The notes under the pieces were generated by a model. It had not been told where the DNA came from, made no database searches, and saw only the letters and a program-made list of their open reading frames with translations. From positions 25,789 through 89,788 of the forward strand of contig NZ_JAZHLI010000014.1 in NCBI RefSeq assembly GCF_036549475.1: DNA of 64,000 nt, in the 5' to 3' direction. A program made the position numbers and the translations under genes. Of this stretch, positions 1 through 8,243 are shown piece after piece (positions within the stretch are counted from its first letter, which is position 1; each line of letters begins with the position of its first letter). The DNA is from Aurantimonas sp036549475. GTDB lineage: Bacteria; Pseudomonadota; Alphaproteobacteria; Rhizobiales; Rhizobiaceae.

Positions 1-1536
1 GCCGAAGCGCTCGATGGCGAGGCCGAGCCTGGCGAAGGTCTCGGCCTGTTCGGCCAGGCGGTCGACATCGTCCTCGGGCAGGTCGACGATCTCGGGGATC
101 AGCAGCAGCTGGGCAGCGAGCGGACGGCCGTGCAGCGCCGTCTTCAGGGCTTCGTAGACGAGCCGTTCATGGGCCGCGTGCTGGTCGACGATGACGATGC
201 CGTCCTCGGTCTCCGAAACGATGAAGTTGCGATGGAACTGCGCCTTGGCGGCGCCGAGCGGATGGTTCGCCGCCGCGGCCGGCCTTTCGTCCCGAGTCGG
301 AGCGGTCGCCGGCTCGAAGGAATTTGGCTCCAGCTCATGGGGGCGTCGGTCGAGCGTGGCGGCCTCGGCGCGCTCGTCCAGTGGCCGGTAGGGTGAGGCC
401 TCCGCGGCATAGGCGGCCTGGCGCTGCGCGGCAAAGCCGCCCGGGGCAAACCCGTCGAAGCGGCGCGGCGCGGGCGTGACCGGTTCGGGATCTGCCGATC
501 CGCGGAAGCGCGCCATTAGCCCGGCGGCGTTGGTGGTTGCCGACCGCAGGCCCGCCTCGTTGAAGGCCTGGCGCAGGGACCCGACGATCAGGCCACGCAC
601 CAGGCCGGGATCGCGAAAGCGCACATCGGCCTTGGCCGGGTGGACGTTGACGTCGACCAGGGCCGGGTCGAGGTCGAGAAGCAGGACGGCCACCGGATGG
701 CGGTCGCGGGCCAGCACGTCGGCATAAGCCCCGCGCAGCGCCGAATGCAGCATCTTGTCGCGGACCGGCCGGCCATTGATGTAGAAGAACTGCTGCTGGC
801 CGTTGCCGCGATTGTAGGTCGGGATGCCGGCAAAGCCGCGCAGGCGCACATCCTCGCGGATCGCATCCACGGGGATCGCGTTGTCGGCGAATTCGGCCGT
901 CAGCACGTCGGCGATCCGCGGCAGCGGCGCATCGCCCGGCACCGCCTCGAACACCGCCGTCGAGCGGTCGGGGCCGGACAGCTCGAAGCGCACGCCGGGA
1001 AAGGCGATGGCGATCCGCCGGACGATCTCGGTGATGGCGCCGGATTCGGCGCGGTCGCTCTTGAGGAACTTCAGGCGGGCCGGGACGGCGTGGAAGAGGT
1101 CTCGGACCTCGATGATCGTGCCCCGCGACAAGGCGGTGGGGCGAAGCTCGGAGGGCCTTCCCGCCTCGACGGCAATCTCGTAGGCCTCCGCCGCGCCGGC
1201 GGCGCGCGATTTCAGGCTGAGCCGGCCCACCGAGCCGATCGAGGGCAGCGCCTCGCCGCGAAAGCCGAGCGTGGCGATGGCGTCGAGGCCGCCCGAGAGC
1301 TTGGAGGTGCAGTGGCGCCGGACCGCCAGCGGCATTTCGCCGGCGGGAATGCCGCAACCGTCGTCGCTGACCCGGATCAGGTTCTTGCCCCCGCCGGCGG
1401 TGGCGATCTCGATCCGCCGCGCGCCGGCGTCGAGGGCGTTCTCGACCAGTTCCTTGACGACGCTCGCCGGTCGCTCGACGACTTCGCCGGCGGCGATCTG
1501 GTCGATCAGGGCGTCGGAGAGCTGCTGGATGGGCAT
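1..1536 (-). CDS. mutL: DNA mismatch repair protein MutL (partial, C-terminus beyond left edge)
   Basis: MutL is the GHKL-ATPase matchmaker that links MutS mismatch recognition to downstream excision. The frame starts at an ATG and stays open for 512 codons to the window edge, so the C-terminal end is missing. Visible N-terminal signatures are the ATP-binding ELVENALDAGA segment, DNGCGI, the TSKL and GFRGEAL motifs, and FHAVPARLKFL, all within about the first 180 residues. A disordered Pro/Ala-rich linker follows around residues 340-410, then the dimerisation-domain motif DQHAAHERLVYE. It lies 133 bp downstream of glgX on the same strand, so it may be read from the glycogen operon or from its own promoter in that gap. 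Identity is secure; the true length cannot be seen. Confidence 0.95.
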   Translation of the reverse strand, partial: MPIQQLSDALIDQIAAGEVVERPASVVKELVENALDAGARRIEIATAGGGKNLIRVSDDGCGIPAGEMPLAVRRHCTSKLSGGLDAIATLGFRGEALPSIGSVGRLSLKSRAAGAAEAYEIAVEAGRPSELRPTALSRGTIIEVRDLFHAVPARLKFLKSDRAESGAITEIVRRIAIAFPGVRFELSGPDRSTAVFEAVPGDAPLPRIADVLTAEFADNAIPVDAIREDVRLRGFAGIPTYNRGNGQQQFFYINGRPVRDKMLHSALRGAYADVLARDRHPVAVLLLDLDPALVDVNVHPAKADVRFRDPGLVRGLIVGSLRQAFNEAGLRSATTNAAGLMARFRGSADPEPVTPAPRRFDGFAPGGFAAQRQAAYAAEASPYRPLDERAEAATLDRRPHELEPNSFEPATAPTRDERPAAAANHPLGAAKAQFHRNFIVSETEDGIVIVDQHAAHERLVYEALKTALHGRPLAAQLLLIPEIVDLPEDDVDRLAEQAETFARLGLAIERFG

Positions 1537-1669
1537 GACGGAACGGGCCCGGTTCGCGGTGACTGGCGCGTGGATCGCGGCGCGGCGCGGCGCGGCGCTC
1601 GCCGTTCTTACCGCTTCGACCCGGCGCCGGCAAACCTCGCAGATGCCGGGCCTGTGGACGGCGCGGCGT

Positions 1670-3724
1670 TCAGAGCCGCTCCTCCAGGGTGACGAAGACC
1701 GAGCGTGCCTGGACGACGAGAGGCTCATCCCAGGCGATCCGGCGGGGTTCGAGCCGCGGCCAGTCCGACTGGATGTGCAGGCAATAGGCGTGGCCCTCGC
1801 GCGGCTGCGGCAGGGTGATTTCGATATCCTCGTGAGCGCCGTTGACATAGATCACCGCCCGTTCGCTCTCGGTGTCGGTCGCGCGCCGCGGCGCATAGAC
1901 CGACATGCCGAGAAAGCGCCGCTCGGGATCGGCCCAGTCGGCCGCCTCCATGGGCTGGCCTTCCTCGTTGAGCCAGATCACGTCCTCGACGTCGCCGCCC
2001 TCGACGGGACGGCCGGTGAGGAACCGGTCGGCATTGAGGGCGGGATGCTCGCGGCGCAGTCTGGCGAGCCGGGCGACGAAGTCGATCAGCCCCGCGTCGG
2101 CACTCTCCCAGTCGAGCCAGGTGATCTCGTTGTCCTGGGCGTAGCCGTTGTTGTTGCCGCGCTGGGTGCGGCCGAACTCGTCGCCGGCGACGATCATCGG
2201 CGTGCCACGCGCGACCAGCAGCGTCGCCAGCATGGCGCGGACGTCCTTGGCGCGGGCTTCCAGGATGGCCGGATCGTCGGTCTCGCCCTCGACGCCGTTG
2301 TTCCAGGAATGATTGTCGTTGTGGCCGTCGCGGTTGCCCTCGCAATTGGCCTGATTGTGCTTGTGCGCATAGGCGGCGATGTCGGCGAGCGAGAAGCCGT
2401 CATGGGCGGCGACGAAATTGACGCCGGTGGACGGGTGGCGGCCCTCGCGGTCGTAGAGATCGGCCGAACCGGCCAACCGCGTCGCCAGGGCGCCGACCAT
2501 ACCCGCGTCGCCCTTCCAGAATCGGCGGACATCGTCGCGGAACTTGTCCTGCCATTCGAACCAGGGCTTGGGGAACTGGCCCACCTGATAGCCGCCGGGC
2601 CCGATGTCCCAGGGCTCGGCCACATGGATCCGGTCCTTCAGCAGCGGGTCGGCGGCGAGCATGCGGAAGAAGGGCGCCTCGTCGGAGAAGCCATCGTCCA
2701 GACGGCCGAGCACCGGGGCGAGATCGTAGCGGAAACCGTCGATGCCGGTGGCCTCGACCCAGGTCCGCAGCGCGTCGATGCACAGGCGTGCCACCGGCTC
2801 GCGGTGGGTGGCCAGGGTGTTGCCGGTGCCGGTGTCGTTGATCAGGAACTGCGGCTCGTCCTCGGCATGACGGTAATAGAGAAGGTTGTCGAGGCCACGA
2901 TAGCAGATGGTCGGGCCGTCCTCGTCGCCCTCGCCGGAATGGTTGAGCACCACGTCGAGAAGGACGCGGATGCCGCGCGCGTGAAAGGCGTCCACCACCC
3001 GCCGGATCTCGGCGAAGCCGCCGGGCGCCAGCCGGGGATCGGGCGCCATGTGGGTGATGGGATTGTAGCCCCAGGCATTGGTGAGGTGGAATCCGGCCAG
3101 ATGGCTCTCGTCGAGCCAGGCCGCCAGCGGCATGAGTTCGACCGTCTGGACGCCGATCTTCTCCATGTGATCGAGGAAGACGGGCTCGGCCAGGGCGGCC
3201 ACCGTGCCGCGGATCTCGGCCGGAACGTCCGGATGGCGCTGGGAATAGGCGCGCACCAGCACCTCGTAGGTCAGGCCGGGCGCGGCGAAGGGCAGGGGCC
3301 GGGCGCTGCGGTCCGGTGACGTGACGATCGCCCGCGGCACGAAGGGCGCGCTGTCGAGGTTGCTCTGGGGCGGTGCGGCGAGGGCCGGCTGGTAGACGAA
3401 GGGCCGGTCGAGATGGACGGCATTGGGATCGACCAGCAGCTTGGAGCGGTCGAAGCGGTGGCCATCCTTCGGCCGGTAGGGGCCGAGGGCGCGCAGGCCG
3501 TAGCGGGCGCCTGCGGCCAGTCCCGGCACGAACCCGTAGCGCCAGCCGCCGTCCTGGCCGGGCAGGACGAGCCGGTCGGTTTCCCGCGTGCCGATCGCGT
3601 CGAAGAGGCAGAGCTCGATCGCGTCGGCGTTCTCGGAATAGACGGCGACATGCACGCCCTCGCCGTCGATCGTCGCTCCGAGCGCGGCCGGCCTGCCGCG
3701 CTCGTCGGTGATGGCATACTTCAT
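1670..3724 (-). CDS. glgX: Glycogen debranching enzyme GlgX (isoamylase type, GH13)
   Basis: GlgX hydrolyses alpha-1,6 branches of phosphorylase-limited glycogen in the cytoplasm. The 684-aa product has the expected length. An N-terminal CBM48-like domain (about residues 15-110) precedes a GH13 barrel with the four conserved regions: DVVLNH, GFRYDLA with the nucleophile Asp, VAEPWD with the acid/base Glu, and AAHDGFS. It is the last gene of the pgi-glgP-glgC-glgA-pgm-glgX series, 13 bp after pgm. Its presence in an operon without glgB is odd, because the debrancher implies a branched substrate. Confidence 0.95.
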   Translation of the reverse strand: MKYAITDERGRPAALGATIDGEGVHVAVYSENADAIELCLFDAIGTRETDRLVLPGQDGGWRYGFVPGLAAGARYGLRALGPYRPKDGHRFDRSKLLVDPNAVHLDRPFVYQPALAAPPQSNLDSAPFVPRAIVTSPDRSARPLPFAAPGLTYEVLVRAYSQRHPDVPAEIRGTVAALAEPVFLDHMEKIGVQTVELMPLAAWLDESHLAGFHLTNAWGYNPITHMAPDPRLAPGGFAEIRRVVDAFHARGIRVLLDVVLNHSGEGDEDGPTICYRGLDNLLYYRHAEDEPQFLINDTGTGNTLATHREPVARLCIDALRTWVEATGIDGFRYDLAPVLGRLDDGFSDEAPFFRMLAADPLLKDRIHVAEPWDIGPGGYQVGQFPKPWFEWQDKFRDDVRRFWKGDAGMVGALATRLAGSADLYDREGRHPSTGVNFVAAHDGFSLADIAAYAHKHNQANCEGNRDGHNDNHSWNNGVEGETDDPAILEARAKDVRAMLATLLVARGTPMIVAGDEFGRTQRGNNNGYAQDNEITWLDWESADAGLIDFVARLARLRREHPALNADRFLTGRPVEGGDVEDVIWLNEEGQPMEAADWADPERRFLGMSVYAPRRATDTESERAVIYVNGAHEDIEITLPQPREGHAYCLHIQSDWPRLEPRRIAWDEPLVVQARSVFVTLEERL

Positions 3725-3737
3725 GAGGTCTCTGCGC

Positions 3738-5366
3738 TCAGGTGATGACGTCAGGCGCCGAGCGTCCGGTCCGCTTGCCGATCTCGCCGATGACGGACGC
3801 CGTGTCGATCAATTCGGCCAGGGCCTGTTCGGGCGGCGTGTCGTGGCGCGCACGGTCCGACTCGAAGCGCTCGATATAGACACGCAGGGTGGCGCCCTTG
3901 GTGCCGGTGCCGGACAGGCGATAGACGATGCGCGAGCCGCCCGAGAAGACGATCCGCACGCCCTGGCCGGTGGAAACCGAGCCGTCGACCGGATCCTTGT
4001 AGGAGAAATCGTCGGCCTCGGAGACGACGAGGGTGCCGAAGCGCTGGCCGGCCATGGAGGCGAGGCGGTCGTGCAGGGAGTCCATCAGGCCCTGGGCAGC
4101 CTTGGAGTCGACTTCTTCATAGTCGTGGCGCTGGTAGAAATTGCGGCCGAACTCGGCCCAATGGCTGTCGAGGATCGCCTGCACGCTCTCGCGGCGGACC
4201 GCCAGGATGTTGAGCCACAGGAGCACCGCCCACAGACCGTCCTTCTCGCGCACATGGTCGGAGCCCGTGCCGGCGCTTTCCTCGCCGCAGATCGTCACCT
4301 TGCCGGCGTCGAGGAGATTGCCGAAGAACTTCCAGCCGGTCGGCGTCTCGTACATGCCGATGCCGCGCTTGGCAGCGACCCGGTCGGCGGCCTGGCTGGT
4401 CGGCATGGACCGGGCAATGCCGGCGATGCCGTCCTTGTAGGCCGGGGCGAGATGGGCGTTGGCGGCCAGCACCGCCAGCGAATCCGACGGCGAGACGACG
4501 ATGCCCTTGCCGACGATCAGGTTGCGGTCGCCGTCGCCATCGGAGGCCGCGCCGAAATCGGGGCCGTTGGGCGCCATCAGCTGGTTGATCAGCGTCGCCG
4601 CATGGACGGCGTTGGGGTCGGGATGACCGCCGCCGAAATCCTCCAGCGGCTCGCCGTTGATCACCGTGCCGAGGAGGGCGCCCAGCCGGTTCTCCAGGAT
4701 GTCCGTGGCATAGGGGCCGGTCACGGCGTGCATGGCGTCGAAGCGCAGGGTGAAGCCGGAGGCGATCAGGTCGCGGATCTGGTCGAAGTCGAACAGGGTC
4801 TCCATCAGCGCGGCATAGTCGGCGACCGGATCGATGACCTCGACCACCATGTCGCCGAGGCGGGTCTCGCCGAGCTCGGAAAGGCTCGGCGCGTCGCCGG
4901 ACCAGATCCGATATTGCGCCATCGCTCGGGTCCGCTCGTAGATGGCGGCGGTGATCTTCTCCGGTGCCGGGCCGCCATTGGCGACATTGTACTTGATGCC
5001 GAAATCGCCCTTCGGGCCGCCGGGATTGTGGCTGGCTGACAGGATGATGCCGCCGGCCGCCTTGCGGATGCGGATCAGATGGGAGGCGGCGGGAGTCGAC
5101 AGGATGCCGCCGCGGCCGACCACGACGCGGCCATAGCCGTTGCCGGCGGCCATGCGGATCGCGGTCTGGATCACCTCGCGATTGTAGAAGCGGCCGTCGC
5201 CGCCGATGACCAGCGTCTCGCCGTCATGGCTGTCGGCGGCGTCGAAGATCGCCTGGATGAAGTTCTCGGCATAATGGGTCTGGCGAAAGTGCGGAACACT
5301 CTTGCGAAGGCCGGACGTGCCGGGCTTCTGGTCGTTGAAGGGCTTGGTCGCGATCGTTTCGATCAT
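3738..5366 (-). CDS. pgm: Phosphoglucomutase (alpha-D-glucose-specific)
   Basis: This enzyme interconverts glucose 6-phosphate and glucose 1-phosphate, feeding GlgC in synthesis and draining GlgP product in breakdown. The 542-aa product matches the eukaryote-like alpha-phosphoglucomutase family. The active phosphoserine lies in ILSASHNPGGPKGDFG near residue 115, the metal-binding loop is DGDGDRN, the sugar-binding loop is CGEESAG, and the phosphate-binding loop RLSGTGTKGATLR is near the C-terminus. The start ATG overlaps the glgA stop by 4 bp (ATGA), which indicates translational coupling. Confidence 0.95.
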   Translation of the reverse strand: MIETIATKPFNDQKPGTSGLRKSVPHFRQTHYAENFIQAIFDAADSHDGETLVIGGDGRFYNREVIQTAIRMAAGNGYGRVVVGRGGILSTPAASHLIRIRKAAGGIILSASHNPGGPKGDFGIKYNVANGGPAPEKITAAIYERTRAMAQYRIWSGDAPSLSELGETRLGDMVVEVIDPVADYAALMETLFDFDQIRDLIASGFTLRFDAMHAVTGPYATDILENRLGALLGTVINGEPLEDFGGGHPDPNAVHAATLINQLMAPNGPDFGAASDGDGDRNLIVGKGIVVSPSDSLAVLAANAHLAPAYKDGIAGIARSMPTSQAADRVAAKRGIGMYETPTGWKFFGNLLDAGKVTICGEESAGTGSDHVREKDGLWAVLLWLNILAVRRESVQAILDSHWAEFGRNFYQRHDYEEVDSKAAQGLMDSLHDRLASMAGQRFGTLVVSEADDFSYKDPVDGSVSTGQGVRIVFSGGSRIVYRLSGTGTKGATLRVYIERFESDRARHDTPPEQALAELIDTASVIGEIGKRTGRSAPDVIT

Positions 5367-6814
5367 GGCCGCTGGTCTCCGATAAGATCGCGGAAGAGTT
5401 GGGCGTAGTGCCCGGCGCTGGCGCGCCAGGAAACGTCGGCATTCATCGCGCTGAGCTGCAATTGCCGCCAGCCTGCCGGGTCGGCAAAGAGCCGCAGCAT
5501 CCGGTCGACGGCGTCCATGAGCCCCTCCTGCGAGGGGGGCGAGAAGATGATGCCGGTGGCGACACCGGCGGTGACGGCGGCATAGTTGGCATCGATCACC
5601 GTGTCGGCGAGGCCCCCGACCTTGGCCACCACCGGGATGCAGCCATAGCGCAGGCCATAGAGCTGCGTCAGGCCGCAGGGCTCGAAGCGCGAGGGCACCA
5701 GGATCGCATCGGCGCCGGCCTGGACGCGGTGGGACAGGGCCTCGTCATAGCCGATGCGCACGCCGATGCGGTCGGCATGGCGCACATGGGCGGCCTGGAA
5801 GCGGCCCTCGATCATCGGTTCGCCGGAGCCGACGACGACCATCCGCACGCCACGCTCGACCAGGCTGTCGCAGGCGTCGGCAACGAGGTCGAGGCCCTTC
5901 TGCCAGGTCAGGCGGCTCACCACGGCGACGATGGGGCCGTCCTCGTGGGGCAGGCCGAACTCGGTCTCCAGGGCGCGCTTGTTGCGGCTGCGCGATTTCG
6001 GCGAACGCGGACTGTAATGATGCGGGATATCCGGGTCGGTCTTCGGATTCCAGACCGCGGTGTCGATGCCGTTGACGATGCCGACCAGGCCTTCGCCGCG
6101 CCCGCGCAGCAGGCCGTCGAGCCCCATGCCGCCGGTCGGCGTCAGGATCTCCTCGGCATAGGTGGGGCTGACGGTGGTCACCATGTCGGCGGCGTGCAGG
6201 CCGCCCTTCAGATAACCGACATCGCCGTAATATTCGACGCCCTCGATCGACCAGGCGGCCGGCGGCAGGCCGAGGCCGGGAAAGATCTGATAGGGGAAAT
6301 TGCCCTGGAAGGCGAGGTTGTGGATGGTCAGCACGGTCTTCGGCCGGGCCCTGCCGGAGACCGCGAGATAGACCGGCGTCAGCGCCGCCTGCCAGTCATG
6401 GGCATGGACGATGGCCGGCGCAAAGCCGCTGATCGCGCCCTGGCCGATCTCGGCGCCGACCTTCGACAGGGCGGCGAAGCGGGCCCAGTTGTCGCCATGG
6501 TCGTGGCCGGCGCTGGTCACGTAGGGGCCGCCGGTGCGGTCGTAGAGATGCGGCGCGTCGAGAACGAGGAGGTCGAGCCCGCCGACATTCGCGGCCAGAA
6601 CCCGGGCCGGACCGCCGAAGAGATCGGCGAAGCGGCAGGCGACCGGCGCGTCCCCGACCTGCCGCATCACGTCGGGATAGCCGGGCATCAGCGTGCGCAC
6701 GGCGAAGTCGTGGGCGGCGAGCGAGGACGGCAGTGCCCCCGCGACGTCCGCCAGTCCGCCGGTCTTGATCAGCGGGAAGACTTCAGAGGCAACGGACAGG
6801 ACGCTCGTCGTCAT
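5363..6814 (-). CDS. glgA: Glycogen synthase (ADP-glucose type, GT5)
   Basis: GlgA transfers glucose from ADP-glucose to the non-reducing end of alpha-1,4-glucan. I chose the ATG at 6814, giving 483 aa. The ADP-glucose-binding motif KTGGLADVAGALP then lies near residue 15, as usual, and the ATG overlaps the glgC stop by one base (TGATG). The open frame continues upstream inside glgC, but that part has no family resemblance. The C-terminal GT-B half contains the conserved PSRFEPCGLTQLYGLRYG segment with the catalytic Glu. Confidence 0.95.
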   Translation of the reverse strand: MTTSVLSVASEVFPLIKTGGLADVAGALPSSLAAHDFAVRTLMPGYPDVMRQVGDAPVACRFADLFGGPARVLAANVGGLDLLVLDAPHLYDRTGGPYVTSAGHDHGDNWARFAALSKVGAEIGQGAISGFAPAIVHAHDWQAALTPVYLAVSGRARPKTVLTIHNLAFQGNFPYQIFPGLGLPPAAWSIEGVEYYGDVGYLKGGLHAADMVTTVSPTYAEEILTPTGGMGLDGLLRGRGEGLVGIVNGIDTAVWNPKTDPDIPHHYSPRSPKSRSRNKRALETEFGLPHEDGPIVAVVSRLTWQKGLDLVADACDSLVERGVRMVVVGSGEPMIEGRFQAAHVRHADRIGVRIGYDEALSHRVQAGADAILVPSRFEPCGLTQLYGLRYGCIPVVAKVGGLADTVIDANYAAVTAGVATGIIFSPPSQEGLMDAVDRMLRLFADPAGWRQLQLSAMNADVSWRASAGHYAQLFRDLIGDQRP

Positions 6815-8085
6815 CAGTAGGTGAGCCTGTCGATCATCGGCTTGGTCACGAGGCAGACGCCGCTCGCCGTGCGGCGGAACCGCTTGGCGTCGAGTTCCGG
6901 ATCCTCGCCGATCACCAGCCCGTCGGGAATCTCCACGCCGCGGTCGAGCACCGCCCGGGTGATGCGGGCATGGCGGCCGATATGGCACTGGGGCAGCACC
7001 ACCGCATGGTCGAGCTTGGAATAGGAGCGCTGGCGCACGCCGGTGAACAGCAGCGACCGGTGCAGCTGGCCGCCGGAGATGATGCAGTCGCCGGAGACCA
7101 GCGAGGAGACGGCCATGCCGCGGCGGCCTTCCTCGTCATGCACGAACTTGGCCGGCGGGACGACATCGGCATAGGTCCAGATCGGCCAGTCCCGGTCGTA
7201 GATGTCGAGCGGCGGGATGATGTCGGTGAGGTCGATATTGGCCTGCCAGTAGGCGTCCACCGTGCCCACGTCGCGCCAGTAGGCCTCGTCGTCGGGCTCG
7301 TTCTCCGAGCGCACCACCGACAGGTTGAAGCGGTGGGCGACGGCCCGGCCGTGCTTGACGATATGCGGGATGATGTTCTTGCCGAAGTCGCGGCTCGAGC
7401 CGGGATCGGCCGCGTCGCGGCGCAACTGGTCCATCAGGAAGTTGGTCTCGAAGACGTAGATGCCCATGGAGGCCAGCGCCGTTTCGGGACGGCCCGGAAT
7501 GGAGGGCGGATCGGCCGGCTTCTCGACGAAATCGGTGATCGTGTAGTTCTCGTCGACATGCATGACGCCGAAGGCGACGGCCTCCATGCGCGGCACTTCC
7601 AGGCAGCCCACCGTCACATCCGCACCCGAATCCACATGCTGCTGGAGCATGATCTCGTAGTCCATCTTGTAGACGTGGTCGCCGGCCAGGATGACGATGT
7701 AGCGCGGCGCGTAGGATTCGATGATGTCGATGTTCTGGTACACCGCATCTGCGGTGCCGGCATACCACTGATCCTCGGAGACGCGCTGGCTCGCGGGCAG
7801 GATGTCGAAGCTCTCGTTGCGCCCGGGGCGCAGGAAGTTCCAGCCGTTCTGCAGGTGCCGGATCAGGCTGTGGGCCTTGTACTGGGTGGCGACGCCGATC
7901 CTGCGGATGCCGGAATTGATGGCATTGGACAGGGCGAAGTCGATGATCCGCGTCTTGCCCCCGAAGAACACCGCCGGCTTGGCGCGACTGTCGGTCATTT
8001 CCATCAGGCGGCTGCCGCGTCCGCCGGCCAGCACATAGGCCATGGTCTCACGGGCCAACGGGCCCACACGTCTGTTCTCGGCCAT
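6814..8085 (-). CDS. glgC: Glucose-1-phosphate adenylyltransferase (ADP-glucose pyrophosphorylase)
   Basis: GlgC makes ADP-glucose from ATP and glucose 1-phosphate, the committed step of glycogen synthesis. The 423-aa product has the N-terminal nucleotidyltransferase fold with AGGRGSRL near residue 19 and the sugar-phosphate-binding FVEKP motif mid-protein, followed by a left-handed beta-helix C-terminus with hexapeptide-like repeats. A good ribosome-binding sequence (GGGAGGG) sits just before the ATG. It is separated from upstream glgP by 158 bp, an unusually long gap in an otherwise overlapping operon and the position where glgB is found in related operons. Confidence 0.95.
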   Translation of the reverse strand: MAENRRVGPLARETMAYVLAGGRGSRLMEMTDSRAKPAVFFGGKTRIIDFALSNAINSGIRRIGVATQYKAHSLIRHLQNGWNFLRPGRNESFDILPASQRVSEDQWYAGTADAVYQNIDIIESYAPRYIVILAGDHVYKMDYEIMLQQHVDSGADVTVGCLEVPRMEAVAFGVMHVDENYTITDFVEKPADPPSIPGRPETALASMGIYVFETNFLMDQLRRDAADPGSSRDFGKNIIPHIVKHGRAVAHRFNLSVVRSENEPDDEAYWRDVGTVDAYWQANIDLTDIIPPLDIYDRDWPIWTYADVVPPAKFVHDEEGRRGMAVSSLVSGDCIISGGQLHRSLLFTGVRQRSYSKLDHAVVLPQCHIGRHARITRAVLDRGVEIPDGLVIGEDPELDAKRFRRTASGVCLVTKPMIDRLTY

Positions 8086-8160
8086 GAATCCCTCCCTGGA
8101 TCATCCGCGGGTCAGACGGATTTGCGGGCATCCGCGTCGCTGCCGACGGACGCCCGACCA

Positions 8161-8183
8161 TTCCTCCCCCCGCACGGGAGGAA
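8161..8183 (-). promoter_or_regulatory. Intercistronic hairpin between glgP and glgC
   Basis: An 8-bp perfect stem (TTCCTCCC pairing with GGGAGGAA) encloses a 7-nt loop inside the 158-bp glgP-glgC gap. No T-run follows, so it is not a clear intrinsic terminator. It could stabilise the upstream message, act in processing, or mark the scar where a gene was lost. Its CCATTCCTC-CCC flank faintly resembles the REP-like element before cbbX. The role is inferred only from position. Confidence 0.45.
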
Positions 8184-8243
8184 CATAGCGCAGACGCGGC
8201 CCGACGCCATGCCGGATCGGGCCCGTCGCGGGTCTCCGCCGTG

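Noticed and set aside
335..1633. 432-codon minus-strand frame overlapping mutL
   Set aside because: It is in another frame of the recognisable mutL and is Arg/Pro-rich low-complexity sequence.
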